A stretch of 64,000 bases of DNA from Chloroflexota bacterium. GTDB lineage: Bacteria > Chloroflexota > Anaerolineae > UBA7937 > B3-Chlor. The notes under the pieces were generated by a model. It ran no database searches, was not told where the DNA came from, and saw nothing but the letters and a program-made list of their open reading frames with translations. Made by a program: the position numbers and the translations under genes. The stretch spans positions 1 to 64,000 of the forward strand of contig JAUWLF010000004.1 of NCBI GenBank assembly GCA_030613785.1, written 5' to 3'. This document shows positions 39,990-50,332 of the stretch, one piece after another. Numbering within the stretch: the first letter of the stretch is position 1; every line of letters begins with the position of its first letter.

Positions 39990-41196
39990 GGGATGTTCGG
40001 AGCAGGTGAGGAAGGTCATCATCCTATCGCCGAGTGACATTTTCCCCCCGGTCGATGGGAACAGTGAGAACATCTATCACATCGTCAAGTACTTGGCCCC
40101 GAGAAACGTCCTGGGATTGCTGCTCAGCCACGTCTTCTCGCAAGGCGGGCCCGTAGATCTCTCCCATTCCAATCTCACCATCCGATATTGTCCCCCCAGC
40201 GTTTTTGATCGTCTACAGTACAAGTCCTTTTTGGTCAATCCCTTCTACTTCAAGTCCGCACACGACCTGATGCGAGATGTGGGCGCTGACATCATCCAGT
40301 GCCAGGTGCTGTACACGATCCTCGTTGGCTACTATCTCAAGAAACGGTTCCGCAGACCTCTTGTCCTTGTGCAGGAGAACGCCGAGTTCATCAAACAGGT
40401 GAAGTTCGAAGCGCCCCGGTACGTAACGTTCGTGTTGAGGTGGCTAGAACATCTGGCGTGCAACGTGGCGGACAGGATCGTCGCTGTCTCTGAGGTGGAC
40501 AAGAGACACATGGTGGAGCTGTACGGCATCCCTGAAGATAGGATTCACGTGATCAACCACTGCGCCGATGAAGAGACCTTCAAGTATGACAGGGATCGAG
40601 GGCGGGAAGTCAGAGCTGCCTGGGGCATAGGTGACGACGACATCGTCATGACCTATGTCGGGAAAATGGACGCTCCTCACAACACCGCTGCAACACAGTA
40701 CATAGCAGAGCGGATACACCCCGTAATTTCCTCTCGGTATCCGAATTCGAGATTCATGATCGTAGGCCAGAATTACGAACATCTTCTCAAGTACGAGAGG
40801 GACGGCATTCTCTTCACTGGATTTGTGACCAGCAAAAGGGATGCCACACCCAACCTGGCGGACTATCTCTCGGCCTCTGACATCGTGATCGTGCCCATGG
40901 ACCGGGGTTCGGGGACCAGGCTGAAGATACTGGAGGCTGCTGCTTGCTCCAGGGCCATCGTCTCCACCGAGATTGGGGCAGAAGGCCTGGAATTCGTGGA
41001 CGGCGAGGAGATCCTGCTGACCAAGGACGTGGATGAGGAGTTCATCCAGTTGGTCCTGCGATTGATGGAGGATGAAGACTTGAGGAAAGGCCTGGGCCAA
41101 CGAGCCAGAAAGAGGCTCCTGTCGCGGTACAGTTGGGAGCGGGAAGTGGCTCGGCTTGAGCGAGTCTACGAGGAACTCGAGGCCGGAGCGTATTGA
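39973..41196 (+). CDS. Glycosyltransferase family 4
   Basis: DRIVAVSEVDKRHMVELYGIPEDRIHVINHCAD...YVGKMDAPHNTAATQYIAERIHPVISSRYPNSRFMIVGQ...ADYLSASDIVIVPMDRGSGTRLKILEAAAC. Confidence 0.9.
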   Translation: MMLQAEGCSEQVRKVIILSPSDIFPPVDGNSENIYHIVKYLAPRNVLGLLLSHVFSQGGPVDLSHSNLTIRYCPPSVFDRLQYKSFLVNPFYFKSAHDLMRDVGADIIQCQVLYTILVGYYLKKRFRRPLVLVQENAEFIKQVKFEAPRYVTFVLRWLEHLACNVADRIVAVSEVDKRHMVELYGIPEDRIHVINHCADEETFKYDRDRGREVRAAWGIGDDDIVMTYVGKMDAPHNTAATQYIAERIHPVISSRYPNSRFMIVGQNYEHLLKYERDGILFTGFVTSKRDATPNLADYLSASDIVIVPMDRGSGTRLKILEAAACSRAIVSTEIGAEGLEFVDGEEILLTKDVDEEFIQLVLRLMEDEDLRKGLGQRARKRLLSRYSWEREVARLERVYEELEAGAY

Positions 41197-41244
41197 ATCA
41201 CTCGACGAGGGCACCCATCTTGGCACTAGGACGAGGACCCACAG

Positions 41245-42456
41245 TTGAGGTTTGTCGTGAGAGTCTTGGTTTCCATCTTTGAGAAACTGGTCCCCATCAG
41301 CGGCGGAGGCACGCCCCGCGTATCGAGTCTGATCAAGGCCTTCGTGGCTAGAGGCCACGAGGTCCATGTGGCTTCATCCATCGCCGTGCCCAAGAGGGAG
41401 GCCATCGACCTGCTCGGATGCCAGGATTGGCTCCCCCTTCAGGGTGTCAGCCGCCTAGGTAGATGGAAGATGCCCAAGTACACGGTGGCGTTTCCCAGCA
41501 ATATGTTGCGCGTGGCCGAGCATGTTCGCAAACTCAGGCCGGACCTCGTTGTCTCTCACAACTCCATCGCCGGTTACGGAGCCTTGCTGGGAAAGAAGCT
41601 GAGTCGTCAATCACTGACCGTGCTGGATCTGACGGATCTCCTCTTCGAGTATCTTGAAGATTACTCGAAGAAGGGATGGTTGCGGGCGGTGATGAGTGGA
41701 GGGCGTCTTCTAGAGAACAAGACCATAGTGGATTCAGACAGGATTATCACTATCAGCGAGGCGATGAAAGAGATTCTTGTACAGCATGGTGCCCAAGGCG
41801 CAAGGATTGATGTTGTCTCTGACGGGGTTGACGTCAGCGTATTCCGCCCCGTGGATGGTCAAGAGTTGCGGCGCGAGTACGCTCGGGGGGCGAGCCGTGT
41901 GATTATCTTCCATGGAGTGATCGATCCGCAGGATGATCCAGGCTTGCTGGTAGATGCCGCTCGGTTGATTCTACCGAAACATCCTGACACCCACTTCTGG
42001 TTAGTGGGGGAAGGGAGCGCGGTTCCGGGCTTGAAGAGGGAAGTCAGCGATCACTCTCTAGAGGACAACTTCTACTTCTCAGGCTGGGTCGAGCAAAATG
42101 AGATACCGTCGTACATCTGCGCCAGCGATGTGGGCCTGGTTGTGCTACCTGACGTCTTGTCGGCTCGGGGCCGTGTCACTCTGAAGGAGTTCGAATACTG
42201 GGCTTGCATGGTTCCTGCCATCCTGCCACGACTGCCCGCCTTGCAGGAGGTGGCTGAGGAAGGGGTGACTGCACTCTTCTATGAACCCGGCGATGAAGCC
42301 GATCTGGCTGCCAAGATAAGAGTGCTTCTCGAGGACGATGAGCTCAGGACGAAGCTGGGGAAGAATGGGTACGCTGCTGTGAGAGAGAGGTTCGAGTGGG
42401 GGATGCTTGCCAGCCGCTTCGTGGACCTGTGCGAGAAGTACGCGGGTAGAAGCTAG
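41245..42456 (+). CDS. Glycosyltransferase family 4
   Basis: VLVSIFEKLVPISGGGTPRVSSLIKAFVARGHEVHVASS...DRIITISEAMKEILVQHG...IDVVSDGVDVSVFRP...; start codon uncertain. Confidence 0.9.
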   Translation: MRFVVRVLVSIFEKLVPISGGGTPRVSSLIKAFVARGHEVHVASSIAVPKREAIDLLGCQDWLPLQGVSRLGRWKMPKYTVAFPSNMLRVAEHVRKLRPDLVVSHNSIAGYGALLGKKLSRQSLTVLDLTDLLFEYLEDYSKKGWLRAVMSGGRLLENKTIVDSDRIITISEAMKEILVQHGAQGARIDVVSDGVDVSVFRPVDGQELRREYARGASRVIIFHGVIDPQDDPGLLVDAARLILPKHPDTHFWLVGEGSAVPGLKREVSDHSLEDNFYFSGWVEQNEIPSYICASDVGLVVLPDVLSARGRVTLKEFEYWACMVPAILPRLPALQEVAEEGVTALFYEPGDEADLAAKIRVLLEDDELRTKLGKNGYAAVRERFEWGMLASRFVDLCEKYAGRS

Positions 42457-42473
42457 AGTCTACGGGAGGCACG

Positions 42474-43919
42474 ATGAAAGTCCTGGTGTCCAATCCGCCT
42501 TGGCCTGGTGAGGGCTACGGAGCGCGTTCAGACGTTCGTTGGCCTCACAAGAGGATGGACAAGTATCTGGAGTATCCCATTTATCTGGCGTACATAGTGG
42601 CCGTGCTGGAGGAGGTAGGGCTGGAGGTGTGCTTCATTGACGCAGTGATGGAGGAGATGTCCATTGCCGGCTTTTCCGACGCGGTGGCGAGGATGGGGCC
42701 TGATCTCGTTGTCATCGAATGTTCGACCCCTTCCATCAACTATGACCTGGAGACTGCCAGGACGGTCAAGGGGAGTCTGGGAGATACGTCTGTGGCCCTG
42801 ATAGGCTCTCACCCCACCTTCTTCCACGAGGAGATCCTGCGGGACAACCCATCTGTGGATGCCATCTGTCGCGGAGAGGTCGAGATGACGGTGAAGGAAC
42901 TGGCTCTCACCCTGGCCAGCGGACATGACCTGAGCCAGGTGGTCAGTTTGTCCTATCGGGAGGGAGGCGAAGTGCGTGTGAACCCTGATCGAGCTTTGAT
43001 TCAGGACTTGGATTCCTTGCCTTTCCCGGCTCGACACATAGTCCGTCACGATGGCTACAGAGCGGCGATCTACTCAGGCGATTGTCCTACGGCCATGGTC
43101 AGCTCGCGTGGCTGTCCCTATCACTGCACCTACTGCCTATGGCCGGAGACTTTGTACGGACACAAGTTCAGGGCCAGAAGCGCTGTGAACGTGGTGGATG
43201 AGATCGAGCACGTCGTGAGAGACTACGGTGTGGATGAGATATACTTCGACGACGACTGCTTGACACTGAACAAGAAGAGGGTTCTGGAGATGTGTCAGCT
43301 CCTCTTAGAGCGCGAAATAGACGTGAAGTGGATTGTGCAGAGCCGCGTGGATACGGTTGATCGCGAGATGTTGGCGGCCATGAGAGAAGCCGGTTGCCAC
43401 TACGTCCTCTTCGGTGTGGAATCCGGCTCGCCAGGAATGCTGGAGATCATGAAGAAGCGGATCTCACTGGACGAAGTGCGGGAGGCTTTCACGAACTGCC
43501 GAGAGTTGGGAATCAAGAGCCAGGCTTACTTCCTTTTTGGTGTGCCAGGTGAGACCCAGGAGAGCATTGACGAGACCATCGAGTTCGCCAAGGAGATTGA
43601 GGCCGACAGCACCCAGTTCGCCATCGCTATTCCACATCCTGGCACTGAACTGTACGAGACTTGCGTGGAGCATGGTTGGCTAGTGTATGACGGCTGGGAG
43701 GATTTCGCGGCAGAGAACTCCCTGATCGAGACCGACCACTTGACGCGGGAGGAAGTCGAGGAGGCGAGAATGCGGGCCTACAGGAGATACTACTTCAGGC
43801 CCAGCTTTGTGGCCAAGTCGCTGTTGAGGGTACGCAGCCTTCAAGATATGAAACGTCTGTTCAGGGGCGGCAGATCCGTACTGGATCGCATATCCTTCTT
43901 CAAGAGACATGTCGGCTGA
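42474..43919 (+). CDS. B12-binding-domain radical SAM protein (BchE-like architecture)
   Basis: N-terminal cobalamin-binding-like domain; SRGCPYHCTYCLWPE CxxxCxxC motif; IYFDDDCLTLNKKRVLEMCQLLLE; YVLFGVESGSPGMLEIMKKRI. Confidence 0.93.
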   Translation: MKVLVSNPPWPGEGYGARSDVRWPHKRMDKYLEYPIYLAYIVAVLEEVGLEVCFIDAVMEEMSIAGFSDAVARMGPDLVVIECSTPSINYDLETARTVKGSLGDTSVALIGSHPTFFHEEILRDNPSVDAICRGEVEMTVKELALTLASGHDLSQVVSLSYREGGEVRVNPDRALIQDLDSLPFPARHIVRHDGYRAAIYSGDCPTAMVSSRGCPYHCTYCLWPETLYGHKFRARSAVNVVDEIEHVVRDYGVDEIYFDDDCLTLNKKRVLEMCQLLLEREIDVKWIVQSRVDTVDREMLAAMREAGCHYVLFGVESGSPGMLEIMKKRISLDEVREAFTNCRELGIKSQAYFLFGVPGETQESIDETIEFAKEIEADSTQFAIAIPHPGTELYETCVEHGWLVYDGWEDFAAENSLIETDHLTREEVEEARMRAYRRYYFRPSFVAKSLLRVRSLQDMKRLFRGGRSVLDRISFFKRHVG

Positions 43920-44247
43920 CAAAGGAGGCCGGCACAGTGTGAGGTCGGTACCACTTTGCCAGGACGGCACACGGATGTGCACAGTATCCAGTAGGACAAC
44001 CCTACCCTCACGGGTAGCAGGCATGGACCTGGTTTGGCTGATGTCCCTCTCTTCACAATGCCCTGCCCCGCTTCTCTCTGGGCCTGTCGGGGGTTGCACT
44101 TGTCACTCCTGACGCATCGTTCGGACCGTGTTTGCGGACAGGGATCCTCGGGACTGGAAGCAACTACCATAGGGTGGGACATCTGTTCAGGCCGGCGTGT
44201 CCTTCTAGTGGACGCGGGAGGAACTACTGGTTACCATTGAGCATTTC

Positions 44248-45078
44248 TTGAGATTGCCTCAACCTGTAAGCAGGGCCATCGTGCGCTACCTCCCCATTTT
44301 CAACCTTCACCGTAGGTTGGAGGTTCGGCTACTGGACGGATGGTTGGAGGATTCCAGTGGGTACAAGGTTGTGGATGTCGGCTGTGGCCGGATCCCCTAC
44401 GCGCTGAAGTTGCCGTGGGCTTCCGTTACGGCGATGGATATGTCCGTGGAGGCAGTTACCGCGGCCCAGCGTGTGACGAAACACTTGGGTTTGGATAGGA
44501 CGTTTACCCATGTGGTTGGCTGTGCAACGCAGGTTCCACTCCGGGACGGTTCTGTTGATGGTGTAATCTGCAACTGTGTCCTAGAGCACATCGTGGAGGA
44601 TGGATTGGCTCTTCAAGAGATGCACCGAGTGCTAAAGCCGGACGGCTTTCTCTTTCTAACCGTGGACTGCGACGAGCGCCAACTTGCTCTGGGTTGGGTG
44701 GAGCGGTTCCCGAGATGGGCCAAACGTCTGCTACTGAACGCTCCCGTCGCCTCGGGGCGCACCGTGAAAGAGGGTTTGCTATCTCATCTTGATCACCGAT
44801 ATGAGGTAGTCCGCCGGTACTCAGAGCACGTGCTCGGCAGTGATCTGGACAAGCAAGGCTTTGAAGTAGTCAACAACTCCTACTATCTGGTGGGGCTCGG
44901 AGCCGCCATTTTCGAGGCTGCCCATGCATTCAAATTCATGGACGTGGAGCGGGGACTAAGCAGGATGGTTTACTGGTTCATCTCGGTCTTTGCGTATCCA
45001 CTAGTCATTCTCACCGAAAGAGGGGATCGCAAGGGTCATGGCTTGGCTTTCCTGGCAGTGAAGAAAGCAAGGGAATAG
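44248..45078 (+). CDS. Class I SAM-dependent methyltransferase
   Basis: KVVDVGCGRIPYALKLPWASVTAMDMSVEAVTAAQRV...GSVDGVICNCVLEHIVEDGLALQEMHRVLKPDGFLFLTVD; TTG start. Confidence 0.88.
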   Translation: MRLPQPVSRAIVRYLPIFNLHRRLEVRLLDGWLEDSSGYKVVDVGCGRIPYALKLPWASVTAMDMSVEAVTAAQRVTKHLGLDRTFTHVVGCATQVPLRDGSVDGVICNCVLEHIVEDGLALQEMHRVLKPDGFLFLTVDCDERQLALGWVERFPRWAKRLLLNAPVASGRTVKEGLLSHLDHRYEVVRRYSEHVLGSDLDKQGFEVVNNSYYLVGLGAAIFEAAHAFKFMDVERGLSRMVYWFISVFAYPLVILTERGDRKGHGLAFLAVKKARE

Positions 45079-45085
45079 CAGAGCA

Positions 45086-45997
45086 GTGTTCCGAACACTT
45101 CAAGGCAGGGCAGCGATCGTGTGCCGGGCCCTTCAGGTTGCAGTCGTCCTCATGATTGCTGGCTTTCTATTCCGCACCCTATATGTAAGCTGGGGAGAGA
45201 TTGTTGCCTATGACTGGGATCTCGACTATCGCGCCCTGATCATTGCTCTTTCCTTGATGCTGTGCGCTGCAGCCTTCTATGCCTATCTGTGGAAGTTGGT
45301 ACTGGAGCGGCTGGGCACGACCTTGAGTTACCGGAAGAGCTACCGCATATTCTTCCTGTCACAGCTTGGCCGATACATTCCAGGGAAGATTTGGAGCATC
45401 CTGGGGTTGGTCTACCTGAGCCAGAAAGAGGGCGTTTCAGAAGTAGTATCTGGGGCGAGCGTAGTCTTGCAGTTGTTGTTACAGGTCGTCTCAGGCATAA
45501 TGGTGTTTGCCGTTACCTTGCCTTTCTGGCACGGCATGGACTTGAAAACCGACTTGTACGTGCTGTTTTTCTTCTTTCTCCCGGGTTTGGTCCTGCTGCA
45601 CCCGGCGGTAGTGAACCGTGGCCTGAATCTGGCCTTACGGCTGACAGGGCAGCCACGAATGGAACTGGGATGGGGGTATGGCTATCTGCTAGGCCAACTG
45701 GGTCTGTGGGGCGTCTTTTGGCTGGTGAACGGCGTGGCTTACTATTTCCTCATTGGGTCCATATACTCCTCGACTCTTCCGCCGGTTCCGGTGTTGGCGG
45801 GGATATTCGCTGTAGCCTGGGTGGTTGGCTTTCTGAACCTCTTGACCCCGGCAGGCCTGGGAACCATGGAGGTGACGCTGGTTTTTCTCCTCAGCTTCTA
45901 CTTCCCAGTCCACGTGGCAACCATCATCGCTTTGTGGACCAGGGTGGCCAGGACGGCGATCGACCTCATCTCGGCGGGGATTGCCTGGAGGCTCTGA
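45086..45997 (+). CDS. Lysylphosphatidylglycerol synthase TM-region/AglD-like flippase-domain membrane protein
   Basis: Multi-TM; LGTTLSYRKSYRIFFLSQLGRYIPGKIWSILGLVYLSQKEGVS...GFLNLLTPAGLGTMEVTLVFLL (UPF0104 pattern). Confidence 0.85.
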   Translation: MFRTLQGRAAIVCRALQVAVVLMIAGFLFRTLYVSWGEIVAYDWDLDYRALIIALSLMLCAAAFYAYLWKLVLERLGTTLSYRKSYRIFFLSQLGRYIPGKIWSILGLVYLSQKEGVSEVVSGASVVLQLLLQVVSGIMVFAVTLPFWHGMDLKTDLYVLFFFFLPGLVLLHPAVVNRGLNLALRLTGQPRMELGWGYGYLLGQLGLWGVFWLVNGVAYYFLIGSIYSSTLPPVPVLAGIFAVAWVVGFLNLLTPAGLGTMEVTLVFLLSFYFPVHVATIIALWTRVARTAIDLISAGIAWRL

Positions 45998-46055
45998 GGA
46001 GATGACTCTGGGGTTCCATTGGGAGTAGAGCGAGAACAGTGGAGAACACACGACA

Positions 46056-46961
46056 GTGACGGGGAATCCTGAATCGGGGACGTCACGCTGCAACTACTGT
46101 GGCGCGCGAAAGCGGAGCGCGCTTTTTGACAATGTCTATCCCAACATCATGAGATGCGATTCCTGTGGGTTGATATACAACGCAGAAATGCCAAGCGAGG
46201 AGGAACTGGCCAGCATCTACACCGAGAAGTACTACAAGAGCAAGGACTCCCTGAAGTACGGCTACACCGACTACATGGATGACCGAGCCAATATCGTCAA
46301 GACCGCGAGAAAGAGGCTGAGGGATATCGAGAGACTCAAGCCAGGTGGGTCCTTGCTAGACGTGGGGTGCGCCTTTGGCTTCTTTCTCGACGTGGCTCAC
46401 GAGTGGGGCTGGAGGGTCACCGGCGTGGAGATATCGGAGTTCGCTGCACAGTACGCGGCGAACGAGCTGGGTCTAGATGTGATCAATCACAACGCCGAAT
46501 CCTGGGAGTATCGCGCGGGATCCTACGATGTCATCACCATGTGGGACCTCTTGGAACATCTGCGGGACCCGTTGGGCACGCTACAGAAGCTGGCGTCAGC
46601 CTTGAAGGAGAATGGGATCCTCGTGCTGTCGACGCCCGACGTTGATAGCTTGCCCGCGAGGCTGATGAAGGAGAAGTGGTTAGGATGGCAGCTACAAAAC
46701 GAGCACCTGTACTATTTCTCGTACGCTACTCTGGAGCGGATGCTGGAAGCAGCCGGCCTTGCGGTCATGAAACGCATGCACATCGGGAAACATGTGACCT
46801 TTGAGCTGTTTGCTGACCGTCTGGCGTTGTACGGGAGGACCACTGCCACCTTGTTGAGGAGCCTCAGGGGGCTGCTTCCCAGCGCTCTCAGCTTCTATGT
46901 CAACCCGATGGACATCATCTGCGTCTATGGCCGAAGCAGGAGGGACGAGGATGTCTCTTAA
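46056..46961 (+). CDS. Class I SAM methyltransferase with N-terminal zinc ribbon
   Basis: CNYCGARKRSALFDNVYPNIMRCDSCGLIYNAEMPSEEELASIYTEKYY...LLDVGCAFGFFLDVAHEWGWRVTGVEISEFAAQYA...LLEHLRDPLGTLQKLASALKENGILVLSTPD. Confidence 0.92.
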   Translation: MTGNPESGTSRCNYCGARKRSALFDNVYPNIMRCDSCGLIYNAEMPSEEELASIYTEKYYKSKDSLKYGYTDYMDDRANIVKTARKRLRDIERLKPGGSLLDVGCAFGFFLDVAHEWGWRVTGVEISEFAAQYAANELGLDVINHNAESWEYRAGSYDVITMWDLLEHLRDPLGTLQKLASALKENGILVLSTPDVDSLPARLMKEKWLGWQLQNEHLYYFSYATLERMLEAAGLAVMKRMHIGKHVTFELFADRLALYGRTTATLLRSLRGLLPSALSFYVNPMDIICVYGRSRRDEDVS

Positions 46962-47748
46962 GGCACTATCCATGACCTACTCCGCAAGGCTGATCAATGC
47001 CAAGGCAGCGATTGACAGTGGGGCCCTGGTGTTGCATGTCGGCTGTGGAGACGGGTATCTGGATCCCTATCTGTGTACCAGGTTCTCTCTGGTCGTTGGG
47101 GTTGACATAAATCGCATCGAACTGCAGAATGCGTCCGCTGTCAACAGTGACCAGAGAGTGGAGTACGTTCTGGTGGACGGCCTAGTCCTGCCATTTGAAG
47201 AGGGGTCTTTTGATGCGATAGTGAGCATAGACGTGCTGGAACACGCCGAGGACGACGAAGCGCTGGTGGGCGAGATAAGCAGAGTGTTGAAAAAGGGCGG
47301 GAGACTGACGATCACAGTGCCAAACGCTGACTATCCGCTGACTTTCGATCCCATAAACCATCTGCTGAAGTCGATCACGGGGAGGCATCTACCCCTGGGA
47401 ATGTGGGGGTTTGGCCATCGCAGACTCTACAGTGTAGAGTCGCTGTGCGACCTGCTAGACGGTGCCGGTTTTGCCATCAACGGAGTCGTGCGAATGTCCT
47501 ACTCGTTGGTGGGATTCGTGGAGAATTCATACCTCCTCAACATCGTTCAGCCCCTGACCAAGTCCAGTGCCAGCAATCTTCCTCTCGGCGCAGAGGCTGA
47601 GCCCAGAGGCGTGTGGAGGAAACTCACAAGGCTGGAGCCGCCTGAGTTTCTGAAAGCGGCGCGGGATCTGGGCATGCGACTGGACAGCGTCTTGTTCGAT
47701 GGGTCGCTCAGAAGCATCAACTTCCTCGTCCGTGCTCAGAAAACGTAG
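46951..47748 (+). CDS. Class I SAM-dependent methyltransferase
   Basis: LVLHVGCGDGYLDPYLCTRFSLVVGVDINRIELQNA...FDAIVSIDVLEHAEDDEALVGEISRVLKKGGRLTITVPN; overlaps the end of the preceding gene. Confidence 0.88.
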   Translation: MSLKALSMTYSARLINAKAAIDSGALVLHVGCGDGYLDPYLCTRFSLVVGVDINRIELQNASAVNSDQRVEYVLVDGLVLPFEEGSFDAIVSIDVLEHAEDDEALVGEISRVLKKGGRLTITVPNADYPLTFDPINHLLKSITGRHLPLGMWGFGHRRLYSVESLCDLLDGAGFAINGVVRMSYSLVGFVENSYLLNIVQPLTKSSASNLPLGAEAEPRGVWRKLTRLEPPEFLKAARDLGMRLDSVLFDGSLRSINFLVRAQKT

Positions 47749-48181
47749 ATGTATCTGTTCAACCACGGTCATAGAGACCCCTGCCACCGTAGAATCCTGG
47801 GAACGTCCAGGGTGTGTCTCTTCGAGGCCTCCTGGTTGCGGTTCCTCCCCCAGTCTGTCGACAGAAGTCCCTTCTCCTGCTGCCTCATCCTGTCCTTGGG
47901 GTACGCGTCCACATCTTTGATCCTCCTCTGCGGTCTCGTCCTGGTGTTCATTGTGTTATGGGTGATTTCGGAGTATATGCCCAGTTCCTGCCACATGAGT
48001 GCTACGACACACTTGACACGGTACTGGCGTTACACACCCAGTTTCTTCGCTCCCACGTCTTTCCTGGCGTCTCAGGGAGCCGTGGCAACGCGACGCGCAG
48101 TTGCGAGAAGCCTGTTGGGGGTTGATCGTGACAACAGGTAATGGTCAGGGAGTTGCCGGAATCTCCATAAGGGAGCGGCTG

Positions 48182-50332
48182 ATGTCGCTTGTGTGGGAGG
48201 TGATGGACCTTGGTTCAACCGGGTTGAATGGCCGGACGCTGGGTCTCATCCTAGCAGCCTATGGCGTCCTGACCCTAGTCTTCACCTATCCCATCGCCCT
48301 CAACATTCTGACACAGCCTGCTGGAAGCACTGATGTGTACGAATACATGTGGGAGCTATGGTGGGCGAAGAGATCACTGATTGACCTGCATATCAGCCCC
48401 GCCAACGTCACAGTCCTCTATCATCCCTATGGAACCCACCATCCCATTCTCTGGCTAGACACCTACCTGATGTGGACTTCTCTCCCCCTGGTCATGTTGT
48501 TCGGTCCCACTGTTGCATGCAATGTGCAAATTCTGTCCAGCTACCTGCTGACCGGCTTCAGCACTTACCTGCTTTGCTACTGGCTGACCAAGAACCATTG
48601 GGCTTCGTTCGTGGGGGGCTTGATCTTTGCATTTTCGCCTTTCAGATCGGATCGCGCCGCCCACGGAGTGATCAGTATGGCCTTGACCTATTGGCTACCG
48701 CTGTACGTCGTGTTTCTCCTCAAGCTACTCAAGAGACCGAATGTGAGGAACGCGCTGTTCTGTGGGATATGCTTGGCCTTTTCGATCCTTTCGAGCTTTC
48801 TTCATTTGGTGCATTTCATCATTCCCGCTACCGCGATCTTCCTCGTCTACCAGCATTTTGCAGACCGAAGATCACTGTACAACAAGCGGTTCGTGAAGGG
48901 CTTTGGCCTGGCACTGGCGCTGGCGTTTATCGTGATCATCCCGATCTATGTCCCTCTCCTCACAGCCAAGATTGGCAGACAGTTAGACTACTTCGCCAGG
49001 TTCGGGGTTCTGGGCCATTCGGCCGCGCTCCTGAGTTTTCTCGTGCCGCCATCGTTTCAGCTCATCGTTCGAGTATTTGAGCCTCTTCGGACGCTGGTAC
49101 AGGAGTTGCTCCCCGGGAGGTACTACGTGGTCTACCTGGGAGTGCTTTCGCTGGTGCTGGCGGCATGGGGCGTGTTCAACAGGAAGGCACGGCTATGGGT
49201 GCTCATGGCGCTGGTCAGCGGTGTCTTGGCTCTAGGTCCCTTGCTCCACATCACTAGAGAACTGGTAGAATACTCTGTGGCCGGGCGTACCGGCTTTGTG
49301 TTGCTGCCTGGCGCGATTCTCACACAATTGCCCTTATATGAGTGGGCCCGCAGCCCGGCCAGGTTTGGTGAGCTCACCGTGTTCTCCATTGCGGTCTTGG
49401 CCAGTTTTGGCGCCTTGGCACCGTCTCGTATCGCTGGACGTCGGATGGTGCGAAGCGGCGTGATGTGTATTTTGCCACTTCTTATCCTGCTTGATTTTGC
49501 CCTCTTCTTCCCCTTTCCGACTCAGGATGTCCGGGTGCCAGAGTTCTACGAGGGCTTGCCGAGGGGCGGTGAGGAGTATGGCGTTCTTGATGTGGGGTCC
49601 GAGAGGTTCAACCACCAGGGTATGTACTTCCAGACCGTTCATCAGCTTCCCATCGCAAGGGGGTTCATCTATCGCTATCCATCAGGAACCCAGTACTACC
49701 AGAAGTTCTTTGAGCAGCTAACTCAGGCCCAGCCTGACATTGTGAACGCTGACCGATTTGCGAGTATTCTTCGGCAGTTAGACATCAAGTATGTTGTGCT
49801 CCACAAGCTCTCAGAAGTCACTGTGGAGGAAGTCGGGCCTTTCCTCACCGAGAACTTGGGCTCGCCTGTCTATGAGGATGAGCAGATCATGGCCTTTGTC
49901 GTGCCAGCGAGCGATGGTGGGGAGATCGAAGAACCGCCCCTTCTCATGCTGGGTGAGCAATGGCATCCCACGGAATCCGTCGGCGGTGTGCCCTCGCGCT
50001 GGATGGTGAATGATGGGACAATCTACGCCAGGGCCGATACGACGGGACCTTACCAGCTCTCTCTGGTGGCGCATCCTTTCCAGGGCCCCAGGCATCTACA
50101 GATCTTCGTTGACGAAGAACTAGTGGAGGAGTATCATGTAGGAGGGATGCAAAGCTACGTGACCTCTCCCTTTGTGCTGAAGAGTGGCGAATGGACTCCG
50201 ATAAGGTTTCATGTACTGGAAGGGTGCCAGGTGCCGAGCGAGGTCGTGGCTGGGGAAACCGATGACCGGTGCTTGAGCATGCTTTTCCAACAGATAGATA
50301 TTGTGCCTATTGAATCGGAGATACTGTCCTAG
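48182..50332 (+). CDS. Large multi-TM glycosyltransferase-like (GT39/GT-C type) membrane protein
   Basis: ~12 hydrophobic segments in the N-terminal half, extracytoplasmic C-terminal half; start uncertain (GTG 48128 or ATG 48182). Confidence 0.75.
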   Translation: MSLVWEVMDLGSTGLNGRTLGLILAAYGVLTLVFTYPIALNILTQPAGSTDVYEYMWELWWAKRSLIDLHISPANVTVLYHPYGTHHPILWLDTYLMWTSLPLVMLFGPTVACNVQILSSYLLTGFSTYLLCYWLTKNHWASFVGGLIFAFSPFRSDRAAHGVISMALTYWLPLYVVFLLKLLKRPNVRNALFCGICLAFSILSSFLHLVHFIIPATAIFLVYQHFADRRSLYNKRFVKGFGLALALAFIVIIPIYVPLLTAKIGRQLDYFARFGVLGHSAALLSFLVPPSFQLIVRVFEPLRTLVQELLPGRYYVVYLGVLSLVLAAWGVFNRKARLWVLMALVSGVLALGPLLHITRELVEYSVAGRTGFVLLPGAILTQLPLYEWARSPARFGELTVFSIAVLASFGALAPSRIAGRRMVRSGVMCILPLLILLDFALFFPFPTQDVRVPEFYEGLPRGGEEYGVLDVGSERFNHQGMYFQTVHQLPIARGFIYRYPSGTQYYQKFFEQLTQAQPDIVNADRFASILRQLDIKYVVLHKLSEVTVEEVGPFLTENLGSPVYEDEQIMAFVVPASDGGEIEEPPLLMLGEQWHPTESVGGVPSRWMVNDGTIYARADTTGPYQLSLVAHPFQGPRHLQIFVDEELVEEYHVGGMQSYVTSPFVLKSGEWTPIRFHVLEGCQVPSEVVAGETDDRCLSMLFQQIDIVPIESEILS

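Noticed and set aside
44002-44017. CTACCC-TCAC-GGGTAG hairpin in the 43.9-44.2 kb gap
   Set aside because: Short stem without U-tract; insufficient evidence for a terminator or RNA.
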